Of a stretch of 7,319 nt of DNA, positions 1 through 4,600 are shown one piece after another. Within the stretch, counting starts at the first letter, position 1; each line of letters starts with the position of its first letter. The notes beneath the pieces were generated by a model, which saw nothing but the letters and a program-made list of their open reading frames with translations, was not told where the DNA came from and did no database searches. The stretch is from an uncultured Gemella sp. (GTDB lineage Bacteria; Bacillota; Bacilli; Staphylococcales; Gemellaceae), in the NCBI GenBank assembly GCA_945929765.1, contig CAMEOL010000048.1, forward strand, positions 1 to 7,319. Direction: 5' to 3'. Made by a program: the position numbers and the translations under genes.

Positions 1-314
1 TTCTTCTAAACGCTGTATTAACGGTAGAAAAAAATAAACCTGCAAGTCATAGAAATATTGGTTGGGAAGACTTTACCGATTATGTAATTGAAGAAATATC
101 AAAAAATTGTCATAATGTAGTTTTTATTTTGTGGGGATCTTTCGCACGTAGCAAAGCTAAATTAATAGATAAAGACAAACATTTAATAATAGAATCTGCT
201 CATCCTAGCCCATTATCTGCATATCGTGGATTTTTCGGGAGTCGACCTTTTTCACAAACAAACGAATATCTAAAAAAAGTCGGCAAAAAAGAAATAAATT
301 TTGATTTGAATTAA
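1..314 (+). CDS. ung: Uracil-DNA glycosylase, C-terminal part (5' end outside window)
   Basis: Family 1 uracil-DNA glycosylase removes uracil from DNA at the first step of base excision repair. The open frame enters from the left edge (first whole codon at base 3) and gives 103 residues before TAA. It begins with LLNAVLTV, the conserved strand whose Asn contacts uracil. It continues with the [12 protein letters not shown] and VVFILWG blocks, then [18 protein letters not shown] (His codon at 201-203), the leucine-loop motif with the catalytic His, followed by N-x-YL near the C-terminus. The water-activating GQDPYH motif must lie upstream of the window. An internal ATG at 129 is not the start, because the family sequence continues upstream of it. 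The C-terminal end is of normal length and the frame is intact. It is the only + strand gene here and is convergent with the lipoprotein gene. Confidence 0.95.
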   Translation, partial: LLNAVLTVEKNKPASHRNIGWEDFTDYVIEEISKNCHNVVFILWGSFARSKAKLIDKDKHLIIESAHPSPLSAYRGFFGSRPFSQTNEYLKKVGKKEINFDLN

Positions 315-393
315 TTTTTTTAAACTTGAATTAAGCATCAACCATTAAAATATAAATATACCGATAAAATTTTAATTTTTTTCATAATATTCA

Positions 394-426
394 CCCCACC
401 AACTATTTGTTAGTGGGGCTCCTTTT
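394..426 (+). terminator. Probable rho-independent terminator of ung
   Basis: CCCCAC (394-399) pairs with GTGGGG (413-418). After a C/A mismatch, AAC (401-403) pairs with GTT (409-411), leaving a TATTT loop. The stem is followed by CTCCTTTTATAT, so the T-tract is short and starts at 423. It lies 80 bp beyond the ung stop. Read on the - strand the stem is followed by TGAATATTATG, which is a poor U-tract, so it probably serves ung rather than the convergent lipoprotein gene. Confidence 0.7.
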
Positions 427-471
427 ATATATTTATCTTATCATTTTATTTAACTATATTATAAGACATAA

Positions 472-969
472 TTATGAAACTTTTTCTTTAAGACCTTGGT
501 CTTTTATGTACTCTTCTGTTCTCTTTAAACTTACAGTTTTTTTGTCATCACTAAGAACAAAATCCTTTAATAAACCTTTGTCTATTGCCTTCTGTAAATC
601 TAATTTTGTATAATCTACCACTACTTTTCGAATAAATTTTTTATCGTCTACAAATTCTACAGATAAATCAACTCCATCTAAAGCATTCTTCTTTTTTTCA
701 TTCTCTATGTTAGACTGTATCTCATTCTTACTATATCCCTCATAACTAAGAACCCTATTAGCTTGATGCCTTACTAATTTATCTTCTCCCTCATAAACCA
801 GTATAACCTCCATACCATTACCATTTCCCAAATCTCTTGTATATATCTTTGTTTTTTGTTCTATCTTTTGAACCGTATTAGAATTGTTAGAATTAGTAGC
901 GTTATTACTACATCCCGATATAAATACTACTGAAAAAAACAATATAAATATTTTAATTATATTTTTCAT
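472..969 (-). CDS. YehR-like (DUF1307) lipoprotein
   Basis: A 165-residue predicted lipoprotein, probably anchored to the outer face of the cytoplasmic membrane. Residues 1-19 form a short signal peptide (Lys-rich start, then a hydrophobic stretch) ending in the lipobox ISGC, with lipidation expected on Cys20. An Asn/Ser-rich linker runs to about residue 31. The body (about 40-160) resembles the YehR/DUF1307 family from memory: a V-Y-E/K-G-(E)-D-K-x-x-x-Q-like strand near residues 57-69 and a V-V-V-D-Y-x-K-x-D strand near 116-124. The family has no established biochemical role. The ATG is preceded by AGGAGG (975-980) with 5-nt spacing, so the start is secure. The gene has its own promoter-like sequence with a TA-repeat spacer and stands alone, convergent with ung and after the terminator of the M56 gene. 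The lipoprotein call is firm and the family call moderate. Confidence 0.85.
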   Translation of the reverse strand: MKNIIKIFILFFSVVFISGCSNNATNSNNSNTVQKIEQKTKIYTRDLGNGNGMEVILVYEGEDKLVRHQANRVLSYEGYSKNEIQSNIENEKKKNALDGVDLSVEFVDDKKFIRKVVVDYTKLDLQKAIDKGLLKDFVLSDDKKTVSLKRTEEYIKDQGLKEKVS

Positions 970-998
970 AAATTCCTCCTATAATTATTTATAACCTT

Positions 999-1030
999 AT
1001 TATACTATATATATATATATATATTGTAAA
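999..1030 (-). promoter_or_regulatory. Probable lipoprotein promoter with over-long TA-repeat spacer
   Basis: On the - strand a -35-like TTTACA (1025-1030, 5/6 to consensus) and a perfect -10 TATAAT (999-1004) are separated by 20 nt, of which 19 are alternating TA. This spacer is longer than the 16-18 nt preferred by the housekeeping sigma factor. An overlapping TATAGT would give a 15-nt spacer, which is also off-optimum. The implied transcript would have a short leader of about 20 nt ending in the AGGAGG ribosome site. Confidence 0.55.
1006..1024. repeat. (TA)9T dinucleotide repeat
   Basis: There are nineteen uninterrupted alternating T/A bases between the two boxes of the lipoprotein promoter. 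Such tracts can change length by slipped-strand mispairing. It is the longest pure dinucleotide tract I noticed in the window. Confidence 0.9.
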
Positions 1031-1130
1031 TTATTTTTTATTTTCTAAAAAAATTATATTTTCATATGTTAGAATAATAAATTATTGTATACTTTATACT
1101 ATTACCAAAATAAATACTAATAAAAAATAA

Positions 1131-1183
1131 AACGACTCAAAATTTTAATTTCTTAAAATCTATTTTTTGAGTCGTTCTTTTTT
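1131..1183 (-). terminator. Terminator of the M56 protease gene (bidirectional form)
   Basis: The 12-bp perfect stem is formed by AACGACTCAAAA (1131-1142) and TTTTGAGTCGTT (1165-1176), with a 22-nt AT-rich loop. On the - strand the stem is followed by TTATTTTTTATT, a good U-tract, and it lies 25 bp after the M56 stop. On the + strand it is followed by CTTTTTT, so it could stop transcription both ways. It shares sequence with the hairpin after ileS (4430-4476), which suggests a related intergenic repeat. Confidence 0.8.
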
Positions 1184-1200
1184 ATAGCTTTAATTGTATT

Positions 1201-2964
1201 CTAATCGTTATCGTAGTCATCATCTACGTCATTATCATAATCTACTTCTCTTTCAATTACAGCACCTGTATTAGCATTAACTTTATAACTGTGCTCTGCA
1301 TTTCCGTTTCTATACTCCACTTCATAAGTTGGAACTCCGTTGTCGTTATCGTACTCTACTGTTGCTCCTGCTGGAACATTAGGAACTGCTGTATTAGCTG
1401 ATGATTTTGAAGTAGTTGCTGGTTGAGATGTTGAAGTTTGTGCGCTGTAAGTCTTATTATCCACTTCCTTAGAAATGATTTGCCCTGTTGCTGCATCTAT
1501 TTTATAATCATATTTCTGATTTCCATTATAAAATTCAACTTCATAAACTTGTTTACCATTTTCATTCTCAACTTTTACATTAGCATTACTAGAATTTACA
1601 CCCGCATCTTTTAATGCTGTTTCTTTAGCACTATTTTCATTTGTATTTAAAGTTGTATTGTTATTTTGTGGTGTATAGTGATCAATATCGTAATCTTTCT
1701 TGATAATTTCTCCTGTTTTTGCATCAATAACATATTCTAATTCTACATTATTATTGTAAAATTCTACTTTATATACTTCTCTATTGTTATCAAATTCTTT
1801 TCTGTTAGTTAAGAATGTTACATCGCTTTCGTTCAATCCCGCATCTTTCAACGCTAATTCTTTAGCTGATTGCTCATTAATTGTAGCTTGTGCTGATGAA
1901 TTAGAAAACATCATTATAGATCCTGCTAATACTACAACTGAAACCAGCACTACTGTAATTATTGCTGATATTTTTTTGAAATTATTTTTTATATGCATTA
2001 TATTAGTTATTCTCCTCTTCAAACTTATTTTATTTGAATAAAAGCATGTCGTAAAAGCTACTTGACGTAAGCCTTTCTTTTCTATCATACTTATAATCGT
2101 TTCTCCATAAAACTTTCTATAAACTTTGTTTTTATTTCTTAAAACTTCAGTATCACAATAAATTTCACTTATTTCTTGTATTTCTCTATAGCAAATTTTT
2201 GCTAACGGGTTGAACCAATGAATACTCACTGCCAAAACTCCTATAAAATTTGCATATAAATCTTTGTGTTTATAGTGTGTAAGTTCGTGTTCCAAAATTA
2301 ATTCTAATTCTTCGCTACTAACATCTAAGCTAGGTATTACAATAGCTTGATTTAATATTCCTGCAAGCATAGGACTATGCACAAGAGGACTATGTATTAA
2401 TTTTATATTATCGCTTATATTAAGTTTAAACTTTATATCTTCATATACCGATAAAATATTTTCGTCAGTTATTTCTTTGCTCCAACGAGAAAGAGATTTT
2501 TTGAACATAAAATATTTATAAAAATAACGTATAAGAACAAAAGCAAAACCTAATAACCAAATATAAAATATAGTTTTATACAGCATATCATTATGTAAAA
2601 AACTTGTTAATTTATCAAAAAAACTGATTTCTGCTACATTTGTCGTTTGTACTGCGTTATTTGCACTTGTAACAGTGTTTTGCGCAACTTCATTAGTAGT
2701 AGTATTCGTACTATTATTTTCCGAAGTTGTTGTTGTTATTTGGGAAGTTTGTACTGTATTATTGTTCGTTAAATTTATTAAACCGAAATCTATAAATGAT
2801 CTAAACGGTAATACTAAACTAATAGCTACAACAACCCAAACGACATAAATACTCTTAGCAGAAATTGTTGACTTTAAACTACGTAATATGAAATAAAGTA
2901 ACACTATTATTAGTCCTGTTACCATAGAATTTGAAAAAAGTGTTAATAAAAATTTTTCTTGCAT
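1201..2964 (-). CDS. BlaR1-like M56 family membrane metalloprotease with extracellular PepSY repeats
   Basis: A 587-residue membrane sensor-protease of the BlaR1/MecR1 (M56) family, expected to inactivate the BlaI-type repressor encoded just upstream. Hydrophobic segments lie at about 8-27, 37-56, 131-149 and 331-353. A Thr/Asn-rich linker (about 66-112) separates the second and third. The cytoplasmic zinc-protease domain (about 160-325) has HELTH at 226-230 (zinc His226 and His230, catalytic Glu227) and EIYCD with Glu267 as the likely third ligand. A dibasic KRR at 316-318 lies about where BlaR1 is autocleaved. BlaR1 would continue into a penicillin-binding domain. Here the outside part (about 360-577) is three PepSY-like units and the tail is Asp-rich (575-587), with no SxxK/KTG-type sensor domain visible. 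The gene starts one base after blaI stops, with GAAGGAAAG as ribosome site inside the end of blaI, so translational coupling is likely. The family is secure, but the signal sensed is unknown. Confidence 0.9.
   Translation of the reverse strand: MQEKFLLTLFSNSMVTGLIIVLLYFILRSLKSTISAKSIYVVWVVVAISLVLPFRSFIDFGLINLTNNNTVQTSQITTTTSENNSTNTTTNEVAQNTVTSANNAVQTTNVAEISFFDKLTSFLHNDMLYKTIFYIWLLGFAFVLIRYFYKYFMFKKSLSRWSKEITDENILSVYEDIKFKLNISDNIKLIHSPLVHSPMLAGILNQAIVIPSLDVSSEELELILEHELTHYKHKDLYANFIGVLAVSIHWFNPLAKICYREIQEISEIYCDTEVLRNKNKVYRKFYGETIISMIEKKGLRQVAFTTCFYSNKISLKRRITNIMHIKNNFKKISAIITVVLVSVVVLAGSIMMFSNSSAQATINEQSAKELALKDAGLNESDVTFLTNRKEFDNNREVYKVEFYNNNVELEYVIDAKTGEIIKKDYDIDHYTPQNNNTTLNTNENSAKETALKDAGVNSSNANVKVENENGKQVYEVEFYNGNQKYDYKIDAATGQIISKEVDNKTYSAQTSTSQPATTSKSSANTAVPNVPAGATVEYDNDNGVPTYEVEYRNGNAEHSYKVNANTGAVIEREVDYDNDVDDDYDND
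1234..1878 (-). repeat. Three tandem PepSY-like units encoded in the M56 gene
   Basis: Protein residues about 363-424, 443-502 and 530-577 repeat one pattern. The first two open with (E)xSAKE-x-ALKDAG, and all three contain a Y-x-V-E-(F/Y)-(Y/R)-N core and a (I/V)-(D/N)-A-x-TG-x-(I/V)-I strand ending in acidic residues. The third lacks the AlaLys-rich opening helix and starts at about VPAGATVEYDN, so it is a partial unit. The units are joined by Asn/Thr/Ser-rich linkers. They match PepSY domains as found in M4 protease propeptides and in membrane-linked regulators. The differing linkers and degraded third copy suggest old duplication, not recent slippage. Confidence 0.8.
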
Positions 2965-2965
2965 C

Positions 2966-3343
2966 TTACTTTCCTTCGTTAACTATATTTTTTAATTCTT
3001 CTAAATCTTTTTTTGATAATGAATCAGATGAGAATAATGTTTTGAAAAATCCTCCTATTGATTGCCCTGCATACCTATGTAGAAAATCTTCCGTTTCTAT
3101 AGCTAAATAATCTTCTTCTGAAATCAACGTAGTATAAACTCGTTCTTTCCCTATTTTTTCGCTACTCAAGAAACCTTTCTCCACCAATCTAGCTAGAACT
3201 GTAAGTAATGTTTGTGGTTTCCACTCTCTATCTGCTGGTAAATCCTCCATAATTTGCGAAGAATTTATCGGATTAGGCTTGTGCCATATAACTTGCATAA
3301 CCGCAAATTCTGTGTCTGGTAATCTTTTTTTATTAATAGTCAC
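2966..3343 (-). CDS. blaI: BlaI/MecI/CopY-family transcriptional repressor
   Basis: A 125-residue winged-helix repressor, the normal length for BlaI/MecI. Residues about 8-72 form the DNA-binding domain: LPDTEFAVMQVIW as the first helix, a WKPQTLLTVLARLVEKGFL recognition helix with the typical W-x-x-x-T and RLVEKG signature, then a wing ending in RVYTTLIS. Residues about 76-125 form the dimerisation part ending in LSKKDLEELKNIV. BlaI and MecI of staphylococci are cut at an Asn-Phe pair near residue 101. The corresponding stretch here (about 97-105, GGFFKTLFS) has no Asn-Phe, so the cut site would differ if cleavage occurs. The start is GTG, set by GGGGTGA four bases upstream; no in-frame ATG lies before residue 16. 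It is cotranscribed with the M56 gene and faces an array of TACA-N2-TGTA palindromes, so it is almost surely autoregulatory. 'blaI' is a family label; no beta-lactamase is present. Confidence 0.92.
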   Translation of the reverse strand: MTINKKRLPDTEFAVMQVIWHKPNPINSSQIMEDLPADREWKPQTLLTVLARLVEKGFLSSEKIGKERVYTTLISEEDYLAIETEDFLHRYAGQSIGGFFKTLFSSDSLSKKDLEELKNIVNEGK

Positions 3344-3347
3344 TATA

Positions 3348-3354
3348 TCACCCC
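3348..3354 (-). promoter_or_regulatory. Ribosome binding site fixing the GTG start of blaI
   Basis: GGGGTGA on the - strand (followed by T, matching the GGTGAT part of the anti-Shine-Dalgarno complement) lies 4 nt before the GTG at 3343-3341. This supports initiation at GTG rather than at a later codon. Confidence 0.75.
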
Positions 3355-3417
3355 TACTGTACTTCTTTTAAAATATTTTATATTGAAACAACATAAAAAG
3401 CAACGAATCAAACTTAT

Positions 3418-3435
3418 TTTCTACAAATGTAGAAA
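3418..3435. promoter_or_regulatory. BlaI-type operator, box 1
   Basis: TTTCTACAAATGTAGAAA is a perfect palindrome with 8-bp arms and an AA centre, containing the TACA-N2-TGTA core recognised by the BlaI/MecI/CopY family. Its centre is 3426.5. It lies in the probable blaI leader, where a bound repressor could act as a roadblock. Confidence 0.85.
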
Positions 3436-3451
3436 TAATGTTAAAAATAAC

Positions 3452-3469
3452 ATTCTACACTTGTAGAAT
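3452..3469. promoter_or_regulatory. BlaI-type operator, box 2
   Basis: ATTCTACACTTGTAGAAT is a perfect palindrome with 8-bp arms and a CT centre. Its centre is 3460.5, which is 34 bp from box 1. It lies just downstream of the proposed -10 region, covering the expected transcription start of blaI, so it is the most likely site of direct repression. Confidence 0.87.
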
Positions 3470-3471
3470 TA

Positions 3472-3500
3472 TCTAGAAAAAATTTTTTAACACTTGTCAA
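3472..3500 (-). promoter_or_regulatory. Probable blaI-M56 promoter
   Basis: On the - strand a perfect -35 box TTGACA (3495-3500) is followed after 17 nt by TCTAGA (3472-3477), a weak -10. GATAAT at 3468-3473 is a better -10 but would give a 21-nt spacer. The -35 is convincing and the -10 is not settled. Boxes 2 and 3 flank it, as expected for a repressor-controlled promoter. The start would fall near 3465, giving a leader of roughly 120 nt. Confidence 0.5.
3490..3497. promoter_or_regulatory. Degenerate operator overlapping the blaI -35 box
   Basis: ACACTTGT (ACAAGTGT on the - strand) is identical to the inner 8 bases of boxes 2 and 3, but the outer T and A of TACA-N2-TGTA are changed. Its centre, 3493.5, falls exactly 33 bp from both neighbouring boxes. 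The departure from consensus coincides with a perfect TTGACA (3495-3500), as if promoter and operator constraints are shared. Confidence 0.5.
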
Positions 3501-3518
3501 TAACAACTGACACTTTTA

Positions 3519-3534
3519 TTCTACACTTGTAGAA
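3519..3534. promoter_or_regulatory. BlaI-type operator, box 3
   Basis: TTCTACACTTGTAGAA is a perfect palindrome with 7-bp arms and a CT centre. Its centre is 3526.5, 33 bp from the degenerate box. Symmetry extends outward to about 3512-3543 (ACTTTTATT against AAAATAAAAGT) with one base of asymmetry. It lies upstream of the -35 box and directly after the gloB terminator. Confidence 0.85.
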
Positions 3535-3542
3535 AATAAAAG

Positions 3543-3579
3543 TCAAGTATTTTTTAAAAATTTTTAAAAAAATACTTGA
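3543..3579 (-). terminator. AT-rich terminator of gloB
   Basis: TCAAGTATTTTTT (3543-3555) pairs perfectly with AAAAAATACTTGA (3567-3579), and the A/T runs inside can continue the stem almost to the tip. On the - strand it is followed by CTTTTATTTTC, a usable U-tract. It begins 12 bp after the gloB stop. It has few GC pairs, so some read-through into the blaI region is possible. Confidence 0.7.
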
Positions 3580-3590
3580 TATACATAAGT

Positions 3591-4295
3591 TTAAAATTTA
3601 TCTCTTCTATCTCGCAAAATTTTAAATTCTTCGCTAGTTGCTGCTAGCAAAAATGGATTTATTACTTTTTCTAAAGAAATAATTGACGGCAAACTCGGTA
3701 AGCCTAAAGCTAACTTTTCTGCAACTTGCTTCTTAATAGTAGTTATCTTTTCTTCTTCTGGTAATACTTCCTCAGCAAATCGCAAATTCGTCATACTATA
3801 TTCATGACCTGCATATATTAATACATGGTCAGCAAGTTTTTTGAACTTTTGTAAAGTGTTAAATTGTTCTTCATAATTTCCTGTAAACACCCTACCACAA
3901 CCTGCCATAAATAACGCATCTCCACAAAATAAATATTTATTATCAACTAAATAACTAATATGTTCCTCTGTATGCCCCGCACTTTTTAATACTCGGACTC
4001 TTGTTCCAAATATATCAAAGCAATAGTCTTCTGTAACAACTTCCGTCACTAGATCACTTACTTCTACAGGACCAACTATAGCAACTTCTCCAAACTCTCT
4101 TATTAGTTCGGCTGCTCCTCCTACGTGATCAGCATGCTTATGTGTTATTAATATTTTTATTAATTGCAAATTGTTTTGCTGTATAAATTGTTTTACGGGT
4201 TCTGCCTCTCCCGGATCTACTATTACTACTTCGTCATTTTCTACAATCGCCCATACATAGTTGTCTTTTAGTACTTTTATGCTTTCTATTTTCAT
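3591..4295 (-). CDS. gloB: Glyoxalase II-type hydrolase (hydroxyacylglutathione hydrolase)
   Basis: A 234-residue cytoplasmic metallo-beta-lactamase-fold enzyme. Glyoxalase II hydrolyses S-lactoylglutathione to lactate and free thiol in methylglyoxal detoxification. All seven metal ligands expected for the family are visible: THKHADH (His52, His54, Asp56, His57), GHTEEH (His108), CGDALFMAGCGR (Asp126) and AGHEY (His164). The C-terminal HAGH-type domain is present too, with LPSIISLEKVINPF (201-215) and a final LRDRRDKF. That end lines up with E. coli GloB LRSKKDRF and places Arg228 and Arg231 where the human enzyme has thiol-substrate contacts Arg249 and Lys252. The length is slightly below E. 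coli GloB (about 251). The ATG follows AAAGGAG (4301-4307) at 5-nt spacing. It lies between ileS and blaI, each with its own terminator. The thiol used could be glutathione or another thiol; no gloA is in view. Confidence 0.9.
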   Translation of the reverse strand: MKIESIKVLKDNYVWAIVENDEVVIVDPGEAEPVKQFIQQNNLQLIKILITHKHADHVGGAAELIREFGEVAIVGPVEVSDLVTEVVTEDYCFDIFGTRVRVLKSAGHTEEHISYLVDNKYLFCGDALFMAGCGRVFTGNYEEQFNTLQKFKKLADHVLIYAGHEYSMTNLRFAEEVLPEEEKITTIKKQVAEKLALGLPSLPSIISLEKVINPFLLAATSEEFKILRDRRDKF

Positions 4296-4344
4296 TATTT
4301 CTCCTTTAAAAACTATAAATTCATTAAAAAATAATACTCTCTTT

Positions 4345-4395
4345 TTATTCCGCAGTTATTACACCCCTAGAAATATCTTCACTCGGATAACTCAT
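4345..4395 (-). CDS. Possible 16-residue mini-ORF upstream of gloB
   Basis: ATG at 4395-4393 opens a short frame, MSYPSEDISRGVITAE, ended by TAA. It is preceded by AAGGAG (4403-4408) with 7-nt spacing, as good a ribosome site as those of the real genes around it. The SD sits right after the T-rich end of the ileS hairpin (4430-4476), which leaves little room for a separate promoter. I do not recognise the peptide. It could be a leader peptide, a true microprotein, the stub of a decayed gene, or chance. It ends 49 bp before gloB. Confidence 0.35.
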   Translation of the reverse strand: MSYPSEDISRGVITAE

Positions 4396-4429
4396 TAGTA
4401 TTCTCCTTATTTTATTACAAAATAAGAGA

Positions 4430-4476
4430 GCAACTCAAAAATCTTGATTTCTCATAAGCAGATTTTATTGAGTCGC
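4430..4476 (-). terminator. Terminator after ileS; copy of a related intergenic hairpin
   Basis: GCAACTCAA (4430-4438) pairs with TTGAGTCGC (4468-4476) with one mismatch. Inside, AAATCT (4439-4444) pairs with AGATTT (4460-4465), leaving a 2-nt bulge and a 15-nt loop. On the - strand the stem is followed by TCTCTTATTTTG, a moderate U-tract, 125 bp after the ileS stop. Its outer arms and loop resemble the hairpin at 1131-1176. Confidence 0.65.
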
Positions 4477-4570
4477 CCCTTAATGTTTATTTAATTTCGA
4501 AAAAGTTTATATGAAATATATTTCGAAATCAATATATATCTTTTCCTAAGTAATTAACTTATTCTTTAGA

Positions 4571-4596
4571 TTTTGGGCTTCTTACTAGACCCAAAA
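4571..4596 (-). other. Small hairpin just after ileS
   Basis: TTTTGGG (4571-4577) and CCCAAAA (4590-4596) form a 7-bp stem with a 12-nt loop, starting a few bases after the ileS stop. No U-tract follows on either strand, so it is not a classical terminator. It may protect the 3' end of the mRNA or aid a downstream terminator. Confidence 0.45.
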
Positions 4597-4600
4597 CTCA

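Noticed and set aside
394..418. Hairpin as terminator of the lipoprotein gene
   Set aside because: Read on the - strand the stem is followed by TGAATATTATG without a U-tract; only the + direction is convincing.
407..613. + strand open frame of 68 codons
   Set aside because: Antisense to the lipoprotein gene and its 3' spacer, with no ribosome site and no family features.
999..1030. BlaI operator at the lipoprotein promoter
   Set aside because: TTTACA is present but no TGTA follows after two bases, so there is no evidence that the lipoprotein belongs to the BlaI regulon.
1784..2041. + strand open frame of 85 codons with hydrophobic stretch
   Set aside because: Mirror image of the M56 gene; the hydrophobicity reflects the opposite strand of a membrane segment.
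3361..3400. Second blaI promoter (TTGCTT with TAAAAT or TATAAA on the - strand)
   Set aside because: The -35 matches at only three positions and AT-rich DNA yields such -10 boxes by chance; the TTGACA further upstream, placed among the operators, is better.
3418..3534. Regularly spaced palindromes resembling a very short CRISPR array
   Set aside because: Units are about 18 bp and match the BlaI-family operator core, the spacers are low-complexity AT sequence, and the array sits at a blaI promoter with no cas genes.
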